From the NCBI GenBank assembly GCA_027619655.1, contig JAQCHR010000209.1, positions 1 through 6,772 of the forward strand: a stretch of DNA of 6,772 bases. Direction: 5' to 3'. This stretch comes from Pseudomonadota bacterium (GTDB lineage: Bacteria; Pseudomonadota; Alphaproteobacteria; UBA8366; GCA-2717185). The position numbers were made by a program, and so were the translations under genes. The notes below the pieces were generated by a model. That model saw nothing but the letters and a program-made list of their open reading frames with translations. It searched no databases and was not told where the DNA came from. Each line of letters starts with the position of its first letter. Within the stretch, counting starts at the first letter, position 1. Positions 1 to 6,031 of the stretch are shown here, in pieces.

Positions 1-1239
1 AACGCGACGGCCCTGGCCGCGCAGAATGTCCTCGGTCAGATCGAGCGGAAAGCCGAAGGTGTCATAGAGACGGAACGCCACCTCGCCCGATAGGGTCTGG
101 CCGTCGCCGAGCCTGTCGGTCTCGTCGTCGAGCAGGCGCAGACCCCGATCGAGGGTCTGCTTGAAGCGCACTTCTTCCAGCTTAAAGGTCTCGCTGATCA
201 ATGTCTGCGCCCGGCCCAACTCGCCGAAGGCCTGGCCCATAGCGCCGATCAGGGCCGGCACCAAGCGGTACATCAAAGGCTCGCGGCAGCCCAACAGATG
301 GGCGTGGCGCATGGCCCGGCGCATGATCCGCCGCAACACGTAGCCGCGCCCCTCGTTCGACGGCAAGACCCCGTCGGCGATCAGGAACGAACAGGCGCGC
401 AAGTGATCCGCGATCACCCGGTGGCTCACCGCCTGATCGCCGTCGGCGGCGACATTCGACGCCTCGGCCGAGGCTTCGATCAGACCGCGCATGAGGTCGA
501 TATCGTAATTGTCGTGCTTGCCCTGGAGCACCGCCGCCAGGCGTTCCAGCCCCATGCCCGTATCGATCGACGGCTTCGGCAAATCTCTGCGGTCGCCGGG
601 CGCATGCTGATCGTATTGCATGAACACCAGGTTCCATATTTCGATGAACCGGTCGCCGTCCTCGTCGGGACTGCCGGGAGGCCCGCCCGGAATATGGTCG
701 CCATGGTCGAAAAAGATTTCCGAGCAGGGCCCGCACGGACCGGTATCGCCCATCTGCCAGAAATTATCGTGGGTCGCGATGCGGATAATGCGTTCGTCGG
801 GCAAGCCGGCGATGCGGCCCCACAAATCGAACGCCTCATCGTCGTCGGCGTATACCGTGACCAGCAAGCGATCGGCCGGCAGGCCGTACTCCTTGGTGAT
901 CAATGTCCACGCCAGCTCGATGGCGGTTTCCTTGAAATAGTCGCCGAAGGAGAAATTGCCCAGCATCTCGAAGAATGTATTGTGCCGGACGGTGTACCCG
1001 ACATTTTCCAGGTCGTTATGCTTGCCGCCCGCGCGAACGCATTTCTGGGATGTCGCCGCACGATCATAGGGGCGTTGCTCCGCACCCGTGAACACGTTCT
1101 TGAACTGCACCATGCCCGCATTGGTGAACATGAGCGTCGGGTCGTTCCGCGGCACCAGCGGTGACGACGCGACGACTTCGTGATCATGGCGTTGAAAATA
1201 GTCCAGAAACGCGGTCCGGATTTCGTTGGCGCCCTGCAT
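1..1239 (-). CDS. alaS: Alanyl-tRNA synthetase, N-terminal 413 residues (cut by window edge)
   Basis: Cytoplasmic class II enzyme that charges tRNA-Ala with alanine using ATP. The reading frame is open from ATG 1239 to the left edge. The N-terminus (MQGANEIR, then SSPLVPRNDPTLMFTNAGM at 25-43) is typical of AlaRS. Further catalytic-domain signatures are TFFEMLGNFSFGDYFK near 88-103, GDTGPCGPCSEI at 164-175 and the class II motif 3 block DTGMGLERL at 226-234. LPSNEGRGYVLRRIMRRAMRH at 292-312 belongs to the tRNA-recognition region. Full AlaRS is about 870-890 residues, so the editing and C-terminal (C-Ala) domains lie outside the window. A GTG three codons upstream (1248) is an alternative start, but ATG fits the family and has a weak AAGGG about 8 nt before it. 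Family members usually read RHHTFFEM; here the second His is Asn (residue 87). It lies downstream of recA, separated by a gene on the other strand, and has its own predicted promoter. Confidence 0.97.
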   Translation of the reverse strand, partial: MQGANEIRTAFLDYFQRHDHEVVASSPLVPRNDPTLMFTNAGMVQFKNVFTGAEQRPYDRAATSQKCVRAGGKHNDLENVGYTVRHNTFFEMLGNFSFGDYFKETAIELAWTLITKEYGLPADRLLVTVYADDDEAFDLWGRIAGLPDERIIRIATHDNFWQMGDTGPCGPCSEIFFDHGDHIPGGPPGSPDEDGDRFIEIWNLVFMQYDQHAPGDRRDLPKPSIDTGMGLERLAAVLQGKHDNYDIDLMRGLIEASAEASNVAADGDQAVSHRVIADHLRACSFLIADGVLPSNEGRGYVLRRIMRRAMRHAHLLGCREPLMYRLVPALIGAMGQAFGELGRAQTLISETFKLEEVRFKQTLDRGLRLLDDETDRLGDGQTLSGEVAFRLYDTFGFPLDLTEDILRGQGRRV

Positions 1240-1278
1240 GACTCGCACCCTTGTTTTTTATGCTCCACGCGCGGAATA

Positions 1279-1297
1279 AAGCGGATTCGATCCGCCT
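1279..1297 (-). other. Terminator-like hairpin in the alaS leader
   Basis: Read on the minus strand, AGGCGGAT and ATCCGCTT form an 8-bp stem (one G-U pair) around a CGA triloop, followed at once by TATTCC. It sits about 40 nt before the alaS start and inside the predicted leader. The U-tract is too short for a confident intrinsic terminator. It could be an attenuator, an mRNA-stabilising structure or chance. Confidence 0.35.
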
Positions 1298-1328
1298 CGT
1301 CAGTCGCACCCGAACCCCGCGATCCGGC

Positions 1329-1357
1329 GTTTTAGCCCGGAGGTCCTATCCTGTCCA
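1329..1357 (-). promoter_or_regulatory. Predicted sigma70-type promoter of alaS
   Basis: On the minus strand, TGGACA (1357-1352, 5 of 6 matches to TTGACA) and TAAAAC (1334-1329, 4 of 6 to TATAAT) are separated by exactly 17 nt. Transcription would begin near 1321 and give a leader of about 80 nt before the alaS ATG. It fits the need for a separate alaS promoter, because the upstream recA is separated from alaS by an opposing gene. Prediction from consensus only. Confidence 0.5.
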
Positions 1358-1391
1358 GCGAACAACGAAGCAACCCGGCGGGCCGGCTTCA

Positions 1392-1412
1392 TTCCAAATA
1401 TTGGATATGGAA
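1392..1412. repeat. Nested inverted repeats upstream of the IalB-family gene
   Basis: TCCAA (1393-1397) and TTGGA (1401-1405) flank an ATA centre, and TTCCA (1392-1396) is matched again by TGGAA at 1408-1412. The site is AT-rich against GC-rich surroundings. It lies about 80 nt before the plus-strand gene at 1490 and about 35 nt upstream of the predicted alaS -35 box. A dimeric regulator site is possible. I found no convincing -35/-10 pair for the plus-strand gene. Confidence 0.3.
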
Positions 1413-1489
1413 GTCATCCGCACCCTTCGCGTAAACTCGCCCCAGCCGGCCCGGTCCGGATTAATGGCAACACAAGCAGTATCGAGAGC

Positions 1490-1990
1490 ATGGCATTGAA
1501 ATTCACACCCGTCTCCCTGACCGCCGCGCTCCTCTGGCTTTGCCTCGCATCGTCGGCGCAGGCGCAGAACCCGCACGGCCAGATATTCGAAGCCTGGCGT
1601 GTCCAGTGCAATTCCCCGACCGGCGCCCCGGCCGTCTGCCAGATGTTCCAGAATATCGTCGTGAAGGACAGCGGCGAACCGGTGCTTCGCTTTTTCGTCG
1701 GCTATCAGGGGGACAGCGAAACGCCGATCGGCGTTCTGGTTGTGCCTCTCGGCGTCAATCTGCCTTCCGGGATCACCCTGAAAATCGACGACGGCCAGGC
1801 CTACCAACTGGCGATCGAGGTCTGCCTGCCAAACGGCTGCCGGGCCCGCTTCGGTTTTGACCAGAATTTTCTCGACCTGTTCAAACGGGGCAGCAGCGGC
1901 ACCGTTTCCTTTGTCGGCGGCAACCGCCAGCCGTTCAATGTGCCAATCTCGCTCAAGGGCTTTACGGCGGCGCTGAAGGCCATCCGCTGA
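1490..1990 (+). CDS. Secreted invasion-associated locus B (IalB) family protein
   Basis: A 166-residue exported protein. Residues 1-25 form a classical signal peptide: Lys4, hydrophobic core about 8-21, and AQA before a likely cleavage after Ala25. The mature part begins QNPHGQIFEAWRVQC, followed by a C(40)-x9-C(50) pair, and a second pair, C112 and C117, in EVCLPNGC. This cysteine pattern, the 'W-x-V-x-C' start and the closing 'PISLKGFTAAL' block are typical of the IalB family (PF06776), suggesting a disulfide-bonded periplasmic protein. The name comes from Bartonella IalB, linked to erythrocyte invasion, but the family is widespread in free-living alphaproteobacteria and its biochemical role is not settled; no virulence role is implied here. 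The start is the only ATG that leaves an intact signal peptide; its Shine-Dalgarno (GAGAG, very close to the ATG) is weak. It is a lone gene, convergent with recA and divergent from alaS. Confidence 0.88.
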   Translation: MALKFTPVSLTAALLWLCLASSAQAQNPHGQIFEAWRVQCNSPTGAPAVCQMFQNIVVKDSGEPVLRFFVGYQGDSETPIGVLVVPLGVNLPSGITLKIDDGQAYQLAIEVCLPNGCRARFGFDQNFLDLFKRGSSGTVSFVGGNRQPFNVPISLKGFTAALKAIR

Positions 1991-2017
1991 CCGCGCAATC
2001 ACACCGGAACCCGGAAG

Positions 2018-2058
2018 CCCGCCAGAAGGTATGACGCCGGCGGGACGCAATACCCGGC
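2018..2058. terminator. Weak hairpin region between convergent IalB-family gene and recA
   Basis: The 161-nt gap between the two stop codons holds two competing stems: CCCGCC (2018-2023) with GGCGGG (2039-2044), and GCCGG (2036-2040) with CCGGC (2054-2058). Neither is followed by a T-run on either strand. It is the best candidate for a shared terminator between these convergent genes, but could equally be GC-rich chance pairing. Confidence 0.25.
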
Positions 2059-2151
2059 TCCGTCTTTCGCCTGGTTGTTGAAACGGCCGGCTTCCCGAGA
2101 AACGCGACGAAGCCAGCCATATCAACCCATCCAGTTCAACCCGGTGAGCCG

Positions 2152-3279
2152 CTAGATGTCGTCTGGCGCCGCGTCGTCGGGACCCATATCGCTTGAGCCC
2201 TGGTCGTCACCGGGCACCTCATCATCACCAGAGGAACCGTCCAGCATGGTCTCAGCGATCAGCCCCGCATTTTCACGAATTTTCGCTTCGATCGTGTTTG
2301 CAACATCGGGATTTTCGCGCAGGAACCGCTTGGCGTTTTCGCGACCCTGACCGATCCGCTGGCTGTCATATGAGAACCATGACCCGGACTTTTCGACGAT
2401 CCCGGCATTGACGCCGTGATCCAGCAACTCGCCGGTCTTCGAAATGCCTTCGCCATACATGATGTCGAATTCGACGACCTTGAAGGGCGGCGCCACCTTG
2501 TTCTTCACGACCTTGACCCGGGTCTGGTTACCTACCACGTCGTCGCGGTCCTTGATCGCGCCGATCCGGCGGATATCGAGACGGACACTGGCGTAAAACT
2601 TCAGGGCGTTGCCGCCGCTCGTCGTTTCCGGGTTGCCGAACATGACGCCAATCTTCAGCCGTATCTGGTTGATGAAGATCACCATGCAGCGCGAACGGGA
2701 AATCGAGGAGGTCAGCTTGCGCAGCGCCTGGCTCATCAACCGCGCCTGCAGCCCGACATGGGCATCGCCCATTTCGCCTTCGAGTTCGGCCCGCGGCACC
2801 AGGGCCGCGACGGAATCGACAACCAGCACGTCGATCGCGCCGGAACGCACCAGCGTATCCGTGATTTCCAGCGCCTGCTCACCCGTGTCCGGCTGCGAAA
2901 TCAACAGTTCGTCCAGATTGACGCCGAGCTTACGCGCATATCCGGGATCAAGCGCATGCTCCGCATCGACGAAGGCGCAGGTGCCGCCCAATTTCTGGGC
3001 TTCCGCAACCACGTGCAGCGCCAGAGTCGTCTTGCCGGAACTTTCCGGTCCGTAGATTTCGATCACCCGGCCGCGCGGGAACCCGCCAATGCCGAGCGCG
3101 ATATCCAGCCCCAGCGAGCCGCTCGAAACCGAGTCGATTTCGACCGCCTGACCATGCTGGCCAAGCTTCATAATCGAGCCCTTGCCGAAGGATCTTTCAA
3201 TCTGTGCGAGAGCGGCGTCCAGCGCCTTGGTCTTGTCCATGCTGTCCTTTTGTACGAGCTGTAATGCGGAATTCGACAT
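2152..3279 (-). CDS. recA: Recombinase RecA
   Basis: A 375-residue DNA-strand-exchange ATPase. It forms filaments on single-stranded DNA, drives homologous recombination and stimulates LexA self-cleavage in the SOS response. Visible: Walker A GPESSGKT at 77-84 (Lys83), the catalytic Glu107 in FVDAEHALDP, Walker B LVVD at 152-155, the loop-1 region EGEMGDAHVGLQARLMSQ at 167-184, INQIRLKIGVMFGNPETTSG at 204-222 leading into loop 2, and KFYASVRLDIRRIG at 227-240. The C-terminal tail (about 348-375) is rich in Asp and Glu, as expected for RecA, where it restrains activity. The start at 3279 has GGGAG 6 nt upstream; a second Met (residue 14) is less likely. Length is normal and no key residue is missing. 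It is divergent from the carboxylase cluster and convergent with the IalB-family gene; an SOS box and promoter lie upstream. Confidence 0.99.
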   Translation of the reverse strand: MSNSALQLVQKDSMDKTKALDAALAQIERSFGKGSIMKLGQHGQAVEIDSVSSGSLGLDIALGIGGFPRGRVIEIYGPESSGKTTLALHVVAEAQKLGGTCAFVDAEHALDPGYARKLGVNLDELLISQPDTGEQALEITDTLVRSGAIDVLVVDSVAALVPRAELEGEMGDAHVGLQARLMSQALRKLTSSISRSRCMVIFINQIRLKIGVMFGNPETTSGGNALKFYASVRLDIRRIGAIKDRDDVVGNQTRVKVVKNKVAPPFKVVEFDIMYGEGISKTGELLDHGVNAGIVEKSGSWFSYDSQRIGQGRENAKRFLRENPDVANTIEAKIRENAGLIAETMLDGSSGDDEVPGDDQGSSDMGPDDAAPDDI

Positions 3280-3285
3280 GATTTT

Positions 3286-3290
3286 CTCCC
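3286..3290 (-). promoter_or_regulatory. Ribosome binding site of recA
   Basis: GGGAG on the minus strand, 6 nt before the ATG at 3279. It is the strongest Shine-Dalgarno in the window and fixes the recA start over the internal Met14. Confidence 0.75.
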
Positions 3291-3327
3291 ATATCCCACG
3301 GCATCGAAGGGTTGTAAACAGACGGCA

Positions 3328-3355
3328 AGTGTACGCTTTTTGTTCCTATGCGCAA
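3328..3355 (-). promoter_or_regulatory. Predicted recA promoter
   Basis: Minus-strand TTGCGC (3355-3350) and TACACT (3333-3328, 4 of 6 to TATAAT) are 16 nt apart. The -35 abuts the SOS box at 3356-3370, so LexA bound there would lie against the polymerase site, and the extra GAAC half-site falls in the spacer. The -35 is only a 3 of 6 match, so the exact hexamers are uncertain. The leader would be about 40 nt. Confidence 0.45.
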
Positions 3356-3370
3356 GTTCTTTTTTTGTTC
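3356..3370 (-). promoter_or_regulatory. SOS box (LexA operator) of recA
   Basis: GTTC-TTTTTTT-GTTC on the plus strand (GAAC-N7-GAAC reading toward recA) exactly matches the direct-repeat LexA operator known from alphaproteobacteria, which differs from the palindromic CTG-N10-CAG box of gammaproteobacteria. It lies 77 nt upstream of the recA ATG, next to the predicted -35 box. Position, spacing and target gene agree, so LexA repression of recA is likely. A third GTTC at 3342-3345 may extend the site. Confidence 0.85.
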
Positions 3371-3389
3371 TCATTGCATTTTCCGTCAT

Positions 3390-3432
3390 GGCCCGGGCTG
3401 GCGGCACGAGAAACGCCTGTTCCGCCCGGGCC
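3390..3432. repeat. Long nested inverted repeat between recA and the carboxylase gene
   Basis: GGCCCGGGC (3390-3398) and GCCCGGGCC (3424-3432) form a 9-bp perfect stem; inside the loop GGCG (3400-3403) can pair with CGCC (3414-3417). Because GCCCGGGC is itself palindromic, the two arms are also direct repeats and could each bind a dimeric protein. It lies 20 nt from the SOS box and 90 nt before the carboxylase start. No T-run follows on either strand, so a terminator is unlikely. Confidence 0.45.
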
Positions 3433-3521
3433 GTCGCCGTCGTAAAAAACACCGGAGCATGGGACAGTTACGCGTTTTTGCGGCTAGCCGGGGCGGGTCG
3501 CATGGTCTAACAATACCGACC

Positions 3522-5549
3522 ATGTTCGAGACATTGCTCATTGCCAATCGCGGCGAAATAGCCTGCCGGATTATCGAAACCGCGCGGCGTCTGGGTCTGC
3601 GCACGATTGCCGTCTATTCCGATGCGGACGCCGAATCGCGGCATGTCGCCCTGGCCGATTCCGCCTTTCATATCGGTCCGTCTCCGGCGCGGGACAGCTA
3701 CCTCGATATCGACAGGCTGGTGGCGGCCATCCGCCGCAGCGGCGCGGATGCCGTGCACCCGGGATACGGTTTCCTGTCCGAGAACGCGCCATTTGCGGAA
3801 GCGGTCGCGGCGGCCGGGGCCGTATTCGTCGGTCCGCCACCGGACGCGATCCAGGCGATGGGGTCGAAGGTCAACGCCAAACGCATCATGGCTGATGCCG
3901 GGGTGCCGCTGGTGCCCGGCTACCATGAGGACGATCAGGATCCGGCGGTTCTGGCAGAAGCCGCCGCGAGGATCGGCTATCCGGTGCTCATCAAGGCGTC
4001 GGCCGGCGGCGGCGGGCGCGGCATGCGGCGGGTCGATGCGCCCGGCGAATTCCTCAAGGCGCTGGAAGGCGCGCAGCGCGAGGCGAAATCCGGCTTCGGC
4101 GACGATACGGTGCTGATCGAAAAATACGTCACCCGGCCCCGCCATATCGAAATGCAGGTCTTCGCCGACCGCTACGGCAATGCGGTGCACCTGTTCGAGC
4201 GCGACTGCTCGATCCAGCGGCGGCATCAGAAAGTGGTCGAGGAAGCCCCGGCGCCCGGCGTTTCCCCGGCAATGCGCGCGGCCATGGGCGATGCGGCAAT
4301 CGCCGCCGCCAGGGCCATCGGTTATGAAGGCGCCGGCACGGTGGAATTCATCGTCGATACCGGGCCGGACGGGCAGCCGGGCGATTTCTACTTCATGGAG
4401 ATGAATACGCGGCTGCAGGTCGAACACCCGGTTACCGAAATGATCACCGGGCTGGATCTGGTCGAGTGGCAGCTTATCGTCGCCGCCGGCGGGGCCCTGC
4501 CGCGGCGCCAGGACGATATCGCCGCCAACGGCCATGCGGTCGAAGTACGACTCTACGCGGAAAATCCCGAGAAGAACTTCATGCCGCAGACCGGGCGGCT
4601 CTCTCATCTGCGGTTTCCCGCCCCTTCCCCGCATATCCGGGTCGATACCGGCATCCGCGAAGGCGATTCCGTGTCGATGTTCTACGACCCGATGATCGCC
4701 AAGATTGTCGCCTGGGACCGGGACCGGGCCGGGGCCCTGCGCCGGTTGCGGGGCGCGCTGCAGACGACCGAGATCGCCGGATTGACCACGAACCTGGCCT
4801 TCCTGGCGGCAATCGCGGCGCACCCGGCCTTCGGCGCGGCGGCGCTGGAAACCGGATTCATCGATATCCACGCGGCCGATATCCTTCCCGAATCCCAGCC
4901 GGCCAGCGGAGAAATCCTGGCACTGGCCGCCCTTGCCGAACTGCTCGACATCGCGGCGCTGACATCCACCCGCGCCGCGCAGTCCCCCGATCCGCATTCG
5001 CCCTGGCATGCAAGCGACGGCTGGCGGCTCTGCGGCGCGGCAGAAACCGTGCTCCATTTCACCGACAGCATTGCCCGGAACGGGCCTGTCATCACAATCC
5101 GGGCGCTGCCGGAATCCGGCGGGTACCGGCTGGCGATGGCGGGGGGCGACATGCTGGTGCGGGGCACCCTGAACGGGGACGGTTCGATGCTCGCGGAAAT
5201 CGGCGCGGCGCGGATGACCGTCACCTTGCTGCGGGACGGCAATTCACGGCAGATCGTCATGCCGGGCCACAGTCACCGGCTGCTGCGGGTCGATCCGGCC
5301 GCCATCGCAGCGCGGCTTGCGCCGACCGCCGGCGGGCGACTGATGGCCCCCATGCCGGGCAGAGTCATCGCCATCCACGCCGCCGCCGGCGACAGGGTCC
5401 GCGCCGGCCAGGCGCTGGTCGTGCTCGAAGCGATGAAAATGGAACATGTCGTCGTGGCGAATGCGGACGGCGTTGTCGCCCGGTTGCGCTGCGCCGCCGG
5501 CGACCAGGTCGCGGATGGCGACGAATTGCTGACGCTGGAAGGCCCATAG
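3522..5549 (+). CDS. Biotin-dependent acyl-CoA carboxylase alpha subunit, probably 3-methylcrotonyl-CoA carboxylase
   Basis: A 675-residue cytoplasmic subunit that carboxylates its own biotin with ATP and bicarbonate; a separate beta subunit then transfers CO2 to the acyl-CoA. Biotin carboxylase: MFETLLIANRGEIACRII at the N-terminus, HPGYGFLSEN at 79-88, the glycine-rich ATP-grasp loop KASAGGGGRGM at 158-168, RDCSIQRRHQK at 227-237 and EMNTRLQVEHPVTE at 293-306. A middle domain (about 460-600) links to a biotinyl domain with EAMKM at 636-640 (Lys639 biotinylated, 36 residues from the end). PGYHEDDQDP at 132-141 resembles methylcrotonyl-CoA carboxylase (leucine breakdown) more than the propionyl-CoA enzyme; geranyl- or propionyl-CoA carboxylase remain possible. 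The start is set by family alignment. The frame stays open back to 3348, but that part is Arg-rich, unlike the family, and covers the recA control region. No Shine-Dalgarno precedes 3522. It probably heads an operon with the next two genes. No beta subunit is nearby. Confidence 0.9.
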   Translation: MFETLLIANRGEIACRIIETARRLGLRTIAVYSDADAESRHVALADSAFHIGPSPARDSYLDIDRLVAAIRRSGADAVHPGYGFLSENAPFAEAVAAAGAVFVGPPPDAIQAMGSKVNAKRIMADAGVPLVPGYHEDDQDPAVLAEAAARIGYPVLIKASAGGGGRGMRRVDAPGEFLKALEGAQREAKSGFGDDTVLIEKYVTRPRHIEMQVFADRYGNAVHLFERDCSIQRRHQKVVEEAPAPGVSPAMRAAMGDAAIAAARAIGYEGAGTVEFIVDTGPDGQPGDFYFMEMNTRLQVEHPVTEMITGLDLVEWQLIVAAGGALPRRQDDIAANGHAVEVRLYAENPEKNFMPQTGRLSHLRFPAPSPHIRVDTGIREGDSVSMFYDPMIAKIVAWDRDRAGALRRLRGALQTTEIAGLTTNLAFLAAIAAHPAFGAAALETGFIDIHAADILPESQPASGEILALAALAELLDIAALTSTRAAQSPDPHSPWHASDGWRLCGAAETVLHFTDSIARNGPVITIRALPESGGYRLAMAGGDMLVRGTLNGDGSMLAEIGAARMTVTLLRDGNSRQIVMPGHSHRLLRVDPAAIAARLAPTAGGRLMAPMPGRVIAIHAAAGDRVRAGQALVVLEAMKMEHVVVANADGVVARLRCAAGDQVADGDELLTLEGP

Positions 5550-5568
5550 ACGGGGACGGGTACGCGAT

Positions 5569-6030
5569 ATGTCCCAAGATGATGGCTTTGAGGATGATTT
5601 TGGCGATGACGGCGAACCGGCGTTCGATCCGGATCCGGATATGCTGGCGCGGGCGGAACAGGCCATCGCAAGCCACAGTGTCGAATTCCGCAAGACCGTC
5701 CGGGCGCGGATCGCGGAGATGAGCCGCCTGACCGGAACCCTGGCCGCCCCGGCCGGAACCGATATCGAAACCGGCGCATGGGATGCCCTGTTCAGGCAGG
5801 GCCATGAACTGGCCGGACAGGGCGCTACGTTCGGGTTTCCCCTGCTCAGCGATATCGGCCGGTCGCTTTGCGGGTTTATCGATGCCCGGGCAGGCGACAC
5901 CGCCGGCGGGGATATTGCGATCCTGCGCGCCCATATCGCGGCGGTGGCGCAGGCCATCGGCGAAAACCCGCCCGGCCCGGCGGAACGCCAGGCCATTCTG
6001 GCGTCGCTTCAAGCGCCCCGCCGCCGGTGA
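5569..6030 (+). CDS. Small acidic protein with an HPt-like histidine phosphotransfer motif
   Basis: A 153-residue, probably cytoplasmic protein with no signal peptide or membrane segment. The first 24 residues are very acidic (11 Asp/Glu, as in DDGFEDDFGDD). Residues about 65-130 look like a helical HPt domain: HELAGQGATFGFPLLSDIGRSL at 79-100 fits the pattern H-x-L-(K)-G-x-x-x-x-x-G-x-x-x-L-x-x-x-x-x-x-L, with His79 as the candidate phosphorylated residue. The Lys usually three residues after the His is Ala82 here. HPt proteins relay phosphate between response-regulator receiver domains; no kinase or receiver gene is in the window, so partners are unknown. It starts 19 nt after the carboxylase stop and ends 1 nt before the next gene, which points to co-transcription. 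The HPt assignment rests on the motif alone; a non-signalling helical protein is the alternative. Confidence 0.75.
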   Translation: MSQDDGFEDDFGDDGEPAFDPDPDMLARAEQAIASHSVEFRKTVRARIAEMSRLTGTLAAPAGTDIETGAWDALFRQGHELAGQGATFGFPLLSDIGRSLCGFIDARAGDTAGGDIAILRAHIAAVAQAIGENPPGPAERQAILASLQAPRRR

Positions 6031-6031
6031 C

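Noticed and set aside
298..1164. Long plus-strand open frame (288 codons) opposite alaS
   Set aside because: It is antisense to a clear AlaRS coding region; its translation has no family resemblance and is explained by GC-rich codon bias.
2416..3264. Plus-strand open frame (282 codons) opposite recA
   Set aside because: It lies wholly within recA, which is certain; the deduced protein is Arg/His-rich with no recognisable motif.
3348..3521. 58-codon N-terminal extension of the carboxylase
   Set aside because: The family begins at MFxxxLIANRGEIA; the extension is Arg-rich, begins within the recA promoter and crosses the SOS box.
3507..5057. Minus-strand open frame of 516 codons opposite the carboxylase gene
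   Set aside because: Long antisense frames are expected in GC-rich coding DNA; the carboxylase on the plus strand has all expected motifs, and the antisense protein resembles no known family.
4466..5722. Plus-strand open frame in another phase spanning the end of the carboxylase gene and the start of the HPt-like gene
   Set aside because: Very Arg-rich translation typical of a shifted frame, with no start signal and full overlap with better-supported genes.
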